DNA of 56,295 nucleotides from Xanthobacteraceae bacterium (lineage in GTDB: Bacteria; Pseudomonadota; Alphaproteobacteria; Rhizobiales; Xanthobacteraceae): assembly GCA_030037885.1 (NCBI GenBank), contig JASHPU010000267.1, positions 1-56,295 of the forward strand, given 5' to 3'. Below are positions 40,956 to 48,366 of the stretch, piece after piece. Below the pieces are notes generated by a model that worked only from the letters and a program-made list of their open reading frames with translations, was not told the origin of the DNA and ran no database searches. The position numbers were made by a program, and so were the translations under genes. How positions within the stretch are numbered: position 1 is the stretch's first letter; every line of letters begins with the position of its first letter.

Positions 40956-41000
40956 AACGGTGAAGTCTTAAACGGTGAAGTCTTAAATGGTGAAGACATG
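40956..41000. repeat. 15-nt tandem triplication covering the ATPase RBS and start
   Basis: Two exact copies of AACGGTGAAGTCTTA (40956-40970, 40971-40985) precede a third, diverged unit AATGGTGAAGACATG (40986-41000) whose last three bases are the start codon of the ATPase. Each unit holds GGTGAAG, so the weak Shine-Dalgarno has been duplicated. Confidence 0.85.
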
Positions 41001-42089
41001 GCCCGCGTGCTGTTACGCAACCTCAACAAATTCTACGACGACGTTCACGCGGTGAAGAGCGTCAACCTGGAAATCCGCGACAAGGAATTCGTCGTGCTGG
41101 TCGGGCCGTCCGGCTGCGGCAAGACCACGACCTTGCGCATGCTGGCGGGCCTGGAATCGATCTCGTCGGGCCAGGTGCTGATCGGCGACACCGTGGTCAA
41201 CGAGCTGGCGCCGATGGACCGCGACATCGCCATGGTGTTCCAGAACTACGCGCTCTATCCGCACATGAGCGTGTACGACAACATGGCGTTCGGCCTGAAG
41301 ATGCGCAAAGTCGACCGCAGCGACATCCGCAAACGCGTGCAGGAGGCCGCCGACATCCTCGGCATCCAGGATTACCTTGCGCGCAAGCCGCGGCAATTGT
41401 CCGGCGGCCAGCGCCAGCGCGTCGCGCTCGGCCGCGCCATCGTCCGCCATCCGCAGGTGTTTCTGTTCGACGAGCCGCTGTCCAATCTCGACGCCAAGCT
41501 GCGCGTGCAGATGCGCGTCGAATTGAAGAAGCTGCACAATCGGCTCGCCACCACGGCGGTCTACGTCACCCATGACCAGGTCGAAGCGATGACGCTCGGC
41601 GACCGCGTCGTGGTGATGCACGGCGGCGTGGTGCAGCAGGTCGGCGAGCCGCTCGAACTCTACAACGCGCCGGTCAACCGCTTCGTCGCCGGCTTCATCG
41701 GCTCGCCGGCGATGAATTTCGCGCCGGCGCGGCTGCGCGACGGCGACGGCAAACTGCACGCCGACGCCTCAGGCTTCGGCCTCGAACTGCCGGCCGACGT
41801 CGCGGCGCGGCTGCGGCCTTACACGGGCCGCGACGTCATCGTCGGCGTGCGGCCGGAGGACCTCCAAGTCGCCGACGGCAGCTATCCGCCGGGCTTGTGC
41901 TTCGACGCCATGGTCGAGGTGGTGGAACGGCTCGGCTCCGAGGTGCTGCTCGACCTGCAGGTCGGCCAGCAGACCATGGTAGCCTCGGTCGAGCCTAGCA
42001 TCGCCGCCCGGCGCGGCGATAAGCTCCGCTTTGCGCTTCAGCCCGAGCGGCTGCATTTCTTCGATGCCAGCTCGGAAGCGGCGATTTGA
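40998..42089 (+). CDS. Sugar ABC transporter ATP-binding protein (UgpC/MalK type)
   Basis: A 363-residue ATPase with an N-terminal nucleotide-binding domain and a C-terminal TOBE/MRP regulatory domain (about residues 240-363). Walker A is GPSGCGKTT, the Q-loop FQNYALYPHMSVYDNM, signature LSGGQRQR, Walker B FLFDEPLSNLDAKLR and the H-loop VTHDQVEAM. The C-terminal VGVRPEDL is typical of MsmK/UgpC proteins, which can energise several importers. It completes the 37.7-42.1 kb operon. Confidence 0.95.
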   Translation: MARVLLRNLNKFYDDVHAVKSVNLEIRDKEFVVLVGPSGCGKTTTLRMLAGLESISSGQVLIGDTVVNELAPMDRDIAMVFQNYALYPHMSVYDNMAFGLKMRKVDRSDIRKRVQEAADILGIQDYLARKPRQLSGGQRQRVALGRAIVRHPQVFLFDEPLSNLDAKLRVQMRVELKKLHNRLATTAVYVTHDQVEAMTLGDRVVVMHGGVVQQVGEPLELYNAPVNRFVAGFIGSPAMNFAPARLRDGDGKLHADASGFGLELPADVAARLRPYTGRDVIVGVRPEDLQVADGSYPPGLCFDAMVEVVERLGSEVLLDLQVGQQTMVASVEPSIAARRGDKLRFALQPERLHFFDASSEAAI

Positions 42090-42157
42090 GCTAACACAAG
42101 CAAGCTTCGTCGCATTGCGCCGTCGATCGCAATGGCTGCAAAAAGTTTATCGAGCGC

Positions 42158-43570
42158 TCACACCACCTCCGCCGATTTCGGCCGGTGGCCGCTGACCTCG
42201 GCCGCCGCGGCGGGGTGCAGGGCCCAGCCGAAGAACAGGCTCGACACCGCCAGGATGGTGGCGCCGGCGAACGCCACGATGAAGTCGGACGTGCCGAGGC
42301 CTGGCGCGCCGCGCCAGGCGAGCGACAGGTGCAACACCACTGCGACGGCCGAGATGCCGAAGCCGCGGCTCAATTGCTGGGTCATGCTGGCGATGCTGGT
42401 CGCCGTGCTCATTTGCGGCTGCGGCACGTCGGCATAGGTCATCGCCTGGGTCGCGGTGTATTGCAGCGATTGAAAGAAGCCAGCGACCAAGAGCAGGCCG
42501 AAAATCAGCTCCCTGGAAAAGTGCGCGTCAAAGAACGCGCACATCGCGATGGTGCCGGCGCTGATCAGGCCGTTGCCGATGATAACGTTGCGGAAGCCGA
42601 AACGCCTGATGATCGGCCGCGCCGAAATCTTCATCGACAGCGAGCCGAGTGCGGTGGCAAACGTGATGGTGCCGGAGGCGAAGGCCGAGAACCCGAACAC
42701 GACTTGCAGCAGCAGCGGCAGCAAAAACACCAGCGTGCCGGCGCCGGAGCGGAACAACGAGCCGCCGAAGATCGCCGCCTGGAAGGTGGCGATGCGGAAC
42801 ACCGAAATATCGAGCAGCGGATGCGCCGCGCGGCGCAGGTGGCGCAGCGCCAGCGCGCCCAAGACAAAGCCGAGCGGCAGCAGCACGGACGCTTGCGTGA
42901 GATCGCCGCGGCCGCGGCCGATCGCCTCGATGCCGTACATGACGCAGAACGCCGAAAGCCCGGTGAGCAGGAAGCCGATCCAGTCGAACGGCCGCGCATT
43001 GTCCTCTTTGGGGTTATCGAAGAACACGCTCACCAAGAGGATGCCGAGCAGGCCGAGCGGCACGTTGACGAGAAAAATCCAGCGCCAGGAAAAATACGTG
43101 GTGATGAAGCCGCCGATCGGCGGGCCCAGAACCGGGCCGAGCTGCGCCGGCACCTGCAGGTAGGCCATGGTGGCGATCAGCGCCGCCTTCTCGACGCTGC
43201 GGAACAGGACGAGGCGGCCGACCGGCACCATCATGGCGCCGCCCAAGCCCTGCAGCACCCGCGCGGCGGTCAACTCGATCAAATTGCCCGACAGGCCGCA
43301 CAGGATCGAGCCCAGCGTGAACAGTGCGATGGCGGCGCGAAAGATGGTGCGGCCGCCGTAGCGGTCCGCCGCCCAGCCGCTGACCGGAACGAAGATCGCC
43401 AGACTCAACAGATAGGCGGTGACGGCGACGCTGAGCCGCACCGGATCGGCATGAAGCGACACCGCCATCTGCGGCAGCGCCGTCGTGATGACGGTCGAAT
43501 CGATCTGCTGCATGATGATCGCCGAGCCGACGATCATCGCCACGATCTTGGTTTTGGCTTGCGGAGACAT
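42158..43570 (-). CDS. MFS transporter, DHA2 (EmrB/QacA) drug-efflux family
   Basis: A 470-residue membrane protein with about 14 hydrophobic helices, the DHA2 number. Motif D-like QIDSTVITTALPQMA lies in helix 1, motif A-like GWAADRYGGRTIFRA between helices 2 and 3, RVLQGLGGAMMVPVGR in helix 4 (motif B) and GPVLGPPIGGFITTYFSWRWIF in helix 5 (antiporter motif C). It probably exports drugs or small amphiphiles with protons. No periplasmic EmrA-type adaptor or regulator is adjacent. It converges with the sugar ABC operon. Confidence 0.93.
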   Translation of the reverse strand: MSPQAKTKIVAMIVGSAIIMQQIDSTVITTALPQMAVSLHADPVRLSVAVTAYLLSLAIFVPVSGWAADRYGGRTIFRAAIALFTLGSILCGLSGNLIELTAARVLQGLGGAMMVPVGRLVLFRSVEKAALIATMAYLQVPAQLGPVLGPPIGGFITTYFSWRWIFLVNVPLGLLGILLVSVFFDNPKEDNARPFDWIGFLLTGLSAFCVMYGIEAIGRGRGDLTQASVLLPLGFVLGALALRHLRRAAHPLLDISVFRIATFQAAIFGGSLFRSGAGTLVFLLPLLLQVVFGFSAFASGTITFATALGSLSMKISARPIIRRFGFRNVIIGNGLISAGTIAMCAFFDAHFSRELIFGLLLVAGFFQSLQYTATQAMTYADVPQPQMSTATSIASMTQQLSRGFGISAVAVVLHLSLAWRGAPGLGTSDFIVAFAGATILAVSSLFFGWALHPAAAAEVSGHRPKSAEVV

Positions 43571-43706
43571 ACGCGCGCGAAACCGGGTTGGCGCTTGTCA
43601 TAGCATCAGCCATGCCGTCGTGCTCTGCGAAAGCCAGACAGCCGCCGCGCGGTGCAGCGGCAGCAGTCGCAACGTCGTTTCCGATTTCCGTTGCTTAGGT
43701 TCCCTC

Positions 43707-43811
43707 ACCCTGAGGTGCTCGGCGCGCAGCGCCGAGCCTCGAAGGGCGAGGCCGAGGCGCTGGAGCAGCATCCTTCGAGGGCCGCGCTTCGCGCGGCCGC
43801 CTCAGGATGAG
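43707..43811. repeat. CCTGAGGTGC-type palindromic repeat, empty copy
   Basis: The left end is CACCCTGAGGTGCTCGGCG and the right end is CCTCAGGATGAGG. GCTCGGCGC (43717-43725) and GCGCCGAGC (43729-43737) form a stem with only GCA in the loop. This is the same host as 30538-30691 but without a passenger. It lies between the MFS gene and cpdR. Confidence 0.85.
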
Positions 43812-43826
43812 GTTCGCAGAGGGTAG

Positions 43827-44186
43827 CTACGCAGCCAACAGCTTTTGCACTTCGTTGACCAGCTCGCGCAGATGGATCGGCTTCGACAGCACCTTGGCGT
43901 GCTTGGGCGCGCTGGAATCGGAGTTGAGCGCCACCGCGGCGAAGCCGGTGATGAACATGATCTTGATGTCGGGGTCGAGCTCGGCGGCACGGCGGGCGAG
44001 CTCGATGCCGTCCATTTCCGGCATCACGATGTCGGTGAGCAGCAATTCGAACGGCTCCTCGCGCAGCCGCTGATACGCCGACAAGCCGTTGTCGTAGGAA
44101 CTGACGTCGAAGCCGGCATTCTGCAGCGCCTTGACCAGGAACCGCCGCATGTCGAGGTCGTCTTCCGCAAGCAGGATTTTGGGCAT
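43827..44186 (-). CDS. cpdR: Response regulator CpdR (cell-cycle ClpXP adaptor)
   Basis: A 119-residue stand-alone receiver domain, the length of CpdR. Acidic pocket E8/D9/D10 (LLAEDDLDMRRFL), phospho-acceptor D52 in LLLTDIVMPEMDG, switch Thr in FITGFAAVALNSD and conserved K102 in VLSKP are all intact. The whole sequence matches alphaproteobacterial CpdR closely. Unphosphorylated CpdR recruits substrates to the ClpXP protease at the cell pole and is controlled by the CckA-ChpT phosphorelay. The ATG at 44186 gives the canonical MPKILLAEDD start. Confidence 0.95.
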   Translation of the reverse strand: MPKILLAEDDLDMRRFLVKALQNAGFDVSSYDNGLSAYQRLREEPFELLLTDIVMPEMDGIELARRAAELDPDIKIMFITGFAAVALNSDSSAPKHAKVLSKPIHLRELVNEVQKLLAA

Positions 44187-44362
44187 GGCTGTCCGAACCC
44201 GGCTGCTGCCGGCTCCTCCCCTTCTTCCCATAAGCCGGACGACGGGTAAACATGAGGTGAAAGAAAGACCAAAGCGACGCAGCTTGGCACCTTGGCAAGC
44301 CCAAAGCCTTATGGACAATAGCGGACAGCGCACGCTAGGGAATGCTGGCGCCGCGCAGAGAG

Positions 44363-45271
44363 ATGCAACAGCCCGCTGCCTTCATGTCGGACAGCCACGA
44401 CGAATTCGATCCCCCGTTCGAGGCCATCGAACCGGCGCAGTGCCGCGGGCCGGTTCTGTTCAACTCGCCGCATAGCGGGCGCGTCTATCCGCGCGCCTTT
44501 CTGCTGACCTCCCGGCTCGATCTGCCGACGCTGCGCCGCTCCGAGGATTCGTTCGTCGACGATCTGATCGCGGGCCTAGTCGAGCGCGGCCACCCGATCA
44601 TGCGCGCGCACTTCCCGCGCTGCTATGTCGACGTCAACCGCGAGCCCTACGAACTCGACCCGCGCATGTTCGAGGGCCGGTTGCCGTCGTTCGCCAATAC
44701 CCGCTCGATGCGGGTTGCGGGCGGGCTCGGCACGGTGGCGCGCGTGGTCGGCGACGCCCAGGAAATCTACGACCAGCGCATCGCGGTCGCCGAGGCGCTG
44801 CGCCGCATCGATGCGCTGTACAAGCCGTATCATCGCACCTTGCGCCGGGTCTTCATCCGGCTGCAGCGCGAGTTCGGCGCCGCCATCCTGGTCGACTGCC
44901 ACTCCATGCCCTCGACCACCGGCGGGCGCGACGAGCGGCCGCGCGCCGACCTCGTCATCGGCGACCGCTATGGCACGAGCTGTGTCGCGCCGGTGACCGA
45001 AGCCATCGAGCAGACGCTGCGCGGCTTCGGCTATGTGGTCAGCCGCAACAAGCCCTATGCGGGCGGCTTCATCACCGAGCATTACGGCAACCCGGCGTCG
45101 GGCCTGCACGCCGTGCAGCTCGAGATCAATCGCGCGCTCTACATGGACGAACGGCGCTATGAGCGGTCGGCCTCGTTCGACCGGCTCGCTGGGGAGCTTG
45201 CCGTCCTCGCCGACCGGCTCGCGGAAATTCCACTGGAGGAGCTGCGGCCCTATCGCGCCGCCGCGGAGTGA
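44363..45271 (+). CDS. N-formylglutamate amidohydrolase
   Basis: Zinc amidohydrolase of about 302 residues in the HutG-type (not arginase-type) family, which releases formate from N-formylglutamate in histidine degradation; many rhizobial members have broader or unknown roles. Characteristic blocks are VLFNSPHSGRVYPRAF, CYVDVNREPYELDPRMF, ILVDCHSMPST and RNKPYAGGFITEHYG. Possible starts are ATG at 44342, 44363 and 44384; no Shine-Dalgarno clearly decides and the conserved part begins near MSDSHDEFDPPFE (44384). It is divergent from cpdR. Confidence 0.9.
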   Translation: MQQPAAFMSDSHDEFDPPFEAIEPAQCRGPVLFNSPHSGRVYPRAFLLTSRLDLPTLRRSEDSFVDDLIAGLVERGHPIMRAHFPRCYVDVNREPYELDPRMFEGRLPSFANTRSMRVAGGLGTVARVVGDAQEIYDQRIAVAEALRRIDALYKPYHRTLRRVFIRLQREFGAAILVDCHSMPSTTGGRDERPRADLVIGDRYGTSCVAPVTEAIEQTLRGFGYVVSRNKPYAGGFITEHYGNPASGLHAVQLEINRALYMDERRYERSASFDRLAGELAVLADRLAEIPLEELRPYRAAAE

Positions 45272-45305
45272 AGTGAGTAGGCGCGCGGCGTGCCGCACCG
45301 CATAG

Positions 45306-45337
45306 AAAAAGGGCCGCTCACATTGCTGGAGCGGCCC
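45306..45337 (-). terminator. Rho-independent terminator of the sRNA
   Basis: On the minus strand, GGGCCGCTC (45337-45329) and GAGCGGCCC (45319-45311) form a perfect nine-pair stem with a nine-base loop, followed by TTTTT (45310-45306). No protein-coding gene on that strand ends here. Confidence 0.92.
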
Positions 45338-45401
45338 AAGTCTAGGGAGGAAACGCCCAAGGAGGGCGACGGTAACGGGAGAAGCCTCTCGCTACCGCAC
45401 T
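45306..45401 (-). ncRNA. Trans-acting sRNA with anti-Shine-Dalgarno loops (suhB-motif / alpha-r14 type)
   Basis: Read on the minus strand, about 96 nt form three hairpins. The first is 45371-45396 (GGUA/UACC plus a six-pair inner stem). The second is 45354-45368 with stem CGCCC/GGGCG and loop UCCUU. An unpaired UUUCCUCCCUAGACUU follows, then a terminator hairpin ending in U5. The exposed UCCUU and CCUCCC are complementary to Shine-Dalgarno sequences. The alphaproteobacterial alpha-r14 (NfeR1) family and the Rfam suhB motif, found next to inositol-monophosphatase genes, share these traits, and such a gene follows here. Confidence 0.78.
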
Positions 45402-45406
45402 GCAGC

Positions 45407-45434
45407 AATATACACCGCGGCGCACAAAAAGCAA
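45407..45434 (-). promoter_or_regulatory. Promoter of the minus-strand sRNA
   Basis: Read on the minus strand, TTGCTT (45434-45429) and TATATT (45412-45407) are spaced by 16 bases. They place the transcription start near 45400-45401, just before the first hairpin. Confidence 0.6.
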
Positions 45435-45737
45435 GGTTTGCTGACCTATTTCGCGGGCCTTGCACCTGCGAATTGCGCAGGGCTGCCTTTCGCAAGTCTG
45501 GACGCTTATTCAATTTTTTCTCATTTTCCTTAGCCCAATCAAATCGTTAGGGCTTACAGGGGAGCTTGGCGGAACACCGACATTCCCCCGGAAGCAGCCG
45601 TAAAATCGCATCGCGGCCGGCGTGTCCATAGGCATTCCCGTTCGGCCCATTGGCGTTGCCAAATGGTCGCCCCGCCGGGGTTTTGCGCATTGCCCTACCG
45701 GCCCCTGTTCGCTACTCGTGCTCTGGGCAAGGCTTTT

Positions 45738-46520
45738 ATGACGGCGATCGACTTCGCAGCGTTCGTGGATGAACTGGCCGCGGTCTCGGGGGAGACCATC
45801 CGGCCGTTCTTTCGCAGCGCGCTCTCGGTCGAGAACAAGAGCCGCTCGGGCGGCTTCGATCCCGTCACCGCCGCCGATCGCGCCGCCGAAACCGTGATGC
45901 GGGCGCTGATCAAAAAAACCTTCCCGGCCCATGGCGTGATTGGCGAGGAGTTCCCGCCGGACCGGCCGGACGCCGAGTACGTTTGGATCCTCGATCCGAT
46001 CGACGGCACCAAGTCGTTCATCTGCGGCATGCCGGCCTGGGGCACCTTGATCGCGCTGACCCGGCACGGCGAGCCGATCTACGGCATGATGCACCAGCCG
46101 TTCACGCACGAGCAGTTTTCCGGCGACGGCGACGGCGCGCGCTATCGCGGGCCGGCCGGCGACCGCGCGCTGCGGACGCGGGCCTGCGCGAGCCTTGCCG
46201 ACGCCATTATGCTCACCACCAGTCCGCTCTTGATGAACGAGGCGGACCGGCATTGTTTTGCCCGCGTCGAACAGGCGGTGCGGCTGTCGCGCTATGGCGG
46301 CGATTGCTACGCCTATTGCGTGCTCGCCGCCGGCCACGTCGACCTGATCATCGAGACCGAGCTCAAGCCGCACGACGTATTGGCGCTCATTCCGATCATC
46401 GAAGGCGCCGGCGGCGTCATGACGACGTGGGAGAACGATCGGCCGCACCATGGCGGACGCATCATCGCCGCGGGCGACGCCCGGGTGCATGCACAGGCGA
46501 TGGCGTTGTTGCGGGGGTAA
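45738..46520 (+). CDS. hisN: Inositol-monophosphatase family protein, probable histidinol-phosphatase
   Basis: A 260-residue Mg-dependent, lithium-sensitive-type phosphatase. Metal-binding motifs are GEEFP (E in loop 1), WILDPIDGTKSF (DPIDGT) and the C-terminal LKPHDVLALIPIIEGAGG, in which HD replaces the usual WD. DPVTAADRAAE is the N-terminal family block. The KPHD variant and the neighbouring N-formylglutamate amidohydrolase resemble alphaproteobacterial HisN, which dephosphorylates histidinol phosphate; a SuhB-like inositol-phosphatase role is the alternative. The ATG at 45738 directly precedes the family N-terminus. Confidence 0.85.
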   Translation: MTAIDFAAFVDELAAVSGETIRPFFRSALSVENKSRSGGFDPVTAADRAAETVMRALIKKTFPAHGVIGEEFPPDRPDAEYVWILDPIDGTKSFICGMPAWGTLIALTRHGEPIYGMMHQPFTHEQFSGDGDGARYRGPAGDRALRTRACASLADAIMLTTSPLLMNEADRHCFARVEQAVRLSRYGGDCYAYCVLAAGHVDLIIETELKPHDVLALIPIIEGAGGVMTTWENDRPHHGGRIIAAGDARVHAQAMALLRG

Positions 46521-46653
46521 GCGCGGCGTCTGGTGCGGTAATTCCCTCTTCCGCGCTCAGATTTTTTGATCGCTTATTTCTGGTCGCTTGCGCCGTCGAT
46601 CGCAGCGGCTCTCTCTGATCGTGGTTTTTTCTGATCGCCGCTTTGATGACCGC

Positions 46654-47598
46654 CTAATACGACCCGCCGCCGGGCACGAACGCGTCGAACGCGGCCCAGA
46701 ATTGCGAGCGGTAGCGGTCCTGCTCCATCAATAGCTCATGCTTGGCGCCGACCACCACGAGATGCGAGCCGGCGCGCAACTGGCTTGAGAATTCCTCGAT
46801 CGCCTTGTTCGACACCAATACGTCGAGGCCGCAGGACACGATCAGGATCGGCTGGCGGATGCGCGAGGCGTAGCCGCGCTCGCGAAGCTCGCGCATGGCG
46901 CGGAACGCAGCGTCGCACCAGGCGACGGTGGGGCGGCCGAGCGCCAGCGACGGCTCCGCCTCGAGGATCGCCGCATTGCGCGCATAACGGACCGGATCGG
47001 AGGTCAGATAATTGCCGGCGAACGGGCGCATCTCCATGATGACGTTTTCGCCGCCGGGCACGTAGGTCGAGCCGAAGCCCGCCAGCCGCAGCACCCGCAC
47101 GATGGCGCGCGCACTCGCCGTCGAGCCGGCGCCGGCGAGCCCGATCAGCGGCGCGATCAGAACGACCCGGTCGAACCAGCGGTGCCCCCGATAGGCGGCG
47201 CGGATCAGCACCGTGGCGCCGGTCGAGTGGCCGATGGCAAACAGCGGCGGCGGACAGTCCGGCAGCACCACCTCGCGCATGAAGGTCTCGAGGTCGATGT
47301 CGTATTCGGAAAAGCTGCGCACGTGACCCTTGTGGCGGTCCTTCAATCCGCGGTCGGACAGGCCCTGGCCGCGCCAGTCGAGCGTCGCCACCGCAAACCC
47401 GCGGGCGTGCAAGTTGCGCACCGTCTCGAAGTATTTTTCGATCCACTCGCTGCGGCCCTGGAAGATGCACACCGTGCCGCGGCGGCCGGGCGGCGGCGGC
47501 CAGCGCGCAAAGCGCAGCGACACGCCGTCGCGCGTCTTCAGGCAGTCCGTGACGAAATGGTCCGGGACCGGGTTGGCGGGAATCGAGATGAGCTTCAT
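46654..47598 (-). CDS. Alpha/beta hydrolase, lysophospholipase/monoacylglycerol-lipase type
   Basis: A 314-residue serine hydrolase resembling PldB. The oxyanion-side block VCIFQGRSEWIEKYFETVRNL and LDWRGQGLSDR are typical of lysophospholipase L2. The nucleophile elbow is AIGHSTGATV, the acid is likely D in VSCGLDVLVSN and the histidine is in VVVGAKHELLMEQD. No secretion signal is present, so it probably acts in the cytoplasm or at the inner face of the membrane. It is convergent with the hisN-like gene. Confidence 0.9.
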   Translation of the reverse strand: MKLISIPANPVPDHFVTDCLKTRDGVSLRFARWPPPPGRRGTVCIFQGRSEWIEKYFETVRNLHARGFAVATLDWRGQGLSDRGLKDRHKGHVRSFSEYDIDLETFMREVVLPDCPPPLFAIGHSTGATVLIRAAYRGHRWFDRVVLIAPLIGLAGAGSTASARAIVRVLRLAGFGSTYVPGGENVIMEMRPFAGNYLTSDPVRYARNAAILEAEPSLALGRPTVAWCDAAFRAMRELRERGYASRIRQPILIVSCGLDVLVSNKAIEEFSSQLRAGSHLVVVGAKHELLMEQDRYRSQFWAAFDAFVPGGGSY

Positions 47599-47739
47599 CG
47601 CGGCAAGCCGACTATCCCTGGCTTATAGCAGCCCGCCACCGCTCCTCAACCGGGACAGGCACCGGGGCGATTTCCGAATGCCGATCCATGAGAGAGTTAG
47701 AGACCTTGTACCGACGCTCGGCGCTTCCCATATGACCTT

Positions 47740-47819
47740 TGCGCAGGCCATTCGGCTGCGCACAAGGCCGGGTCCATTAGGGCCGGCCATCCGCATGTCG
47801 CTTCAAAAGGAGGATATGC
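47740..47819 (+). promoter_or_regulatory. ROSE-type RNA thermometer of the hsp20 gene
   Basis: Three hairpins precede the start codon. The first is TGCGCAG/CTGCGCA (47740-47746, 47756-47762) and the second GGCCGG/CCGGCC (47766-47771, 47783-47788). In the third, 47793-47804 pairs with 47809-47819 around an AAAA loop. It buries the Shine-Dalgarno AAGGAGGA (47807-47814) and leaves one bulged G at 47800 opposite it. A bulged G facing the Shine-Dalgarno and the UCGCU core are hallmarks of rhizobial ROSE elements, which melt at heat-shock temperature. Confidence 0.88.
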
Positions 47820-47820
47820 C

Positions 47821-48270
47821 ATGCGAACTTTCGATCTAGCTCCCCTTTATCGGTCCACCGTCGGCTTTGACCGGTTGTTCTCGTTGCTCGATCAGGGCCT
47901 CGAGGGCGGCGCGCCGGGTTACCCGCCCTACAATATCGAGCGGACCGGCGAGAACGCCTATCGCGTCTCGGTCGCGGTTGCCGGCTTCAACGAGCCGGAA
48001 CTGAGCGTCGAGGCCAAGGAGAACACGCTGACCATCCGCGGCGAAAAGAGCGCCACGGAAGAGGCCAGGCGCGGTGAAGTGCTCTACCAGGGCATCGCAG
48101 CGCGGACCTTCGAGCGCGTGTTCCAGCTTGCCGACTTCGTCCTGGTCAAGGGCGCGAGCCTCGAAAACGGGCTCCTGCATGTCGACCTGGTACGCGAGAT
48201 CCCGGAGGCCAAGAAGCCCCGCGCGATCCCGATCAACGGCAAGACCATCGAGCAGAAGCAGGCGGCGTAA
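47821..48270 (+). CDS. Small heat-shock protein, Hsp20 family (class A, HspA-like)
   Basis: A 149-residue ATP-independent chaperone that forms oligomers and holds unfolding proteins. The N-terminus (MRTFDLAPLYRSTVGFDRLF) is that of rhizobial class A/IbpA-like sHsps. The alpha-crystallin domain spans about residues 36-130 (PYNIERTGENAYRVSVAVAG, TIRGEK, ARTFERVFQLADFVLVKGAS, NGLLHVDLVREIPE), and the C-terminal I-x-I anchor is in AIPINGK. It is controlled by the ROSE thermometer just upstream and ends in a strong terminator. Confidence 0.95.
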   Translation: MRTFDLAPLYRSTVGFDRLFSLLDQGLEGGAPGYPPYNIERTGENAYRVSVAVAGFNEPELSVEAKENTLTIRGEKSATEEARRGEVLYQGIAARTFERVFQLADFVLVKGASLENGLLHVDLVREIPEAKKPRAIPINGKTIEQKQAA

Positions 48271-48296
48271 GCCACTTGTCGGACTGCAAGGTACGG

Positions 48297-48324
48297 AGCG
48301 CCCCGGAAATCCGGGGCGCTTTTG
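48297..48324 (+). terminator. Rho-independent terminator after hsp20
   Basis: AGCGCCCCGG (48297-48306) and CCGGGGCGCT (48311-48320) form a perfect ten-pair stem with an AAAT loop, followed by a short T-run (TTTG). It lies 27 bases after the hsp20 stop. Confidence 0.9.
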
Positions 48325-48366
48325 TTGTATCCAATGCCGCGCCGCGAAGGTCGCGCCTCCGCGCCG

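Larger units (their letters stand above)
45272..45737. other. 466-bp intergenic region containing a minus-strand sRNA
   Basis: Besides the sRNA gene at 45306-45401 and its promoter (listed separately), 45440-45737 holds an AT-richer stretch around 45510-45550 (TTCAATTTTTTCTCATTTTCC) and no credible ORF. The promoter of the inositol-monophosphatase gene should lie here, but I see no strong -35/-10 pair. Confidence 0.6.

Noticed and set aside
44187-44362. CtrA binding site (TTAA-N7-TTAA) in the cpdR promoter
   Set aside because: No pair of TTAA half-sites with correct spacing is present in the divergent region.
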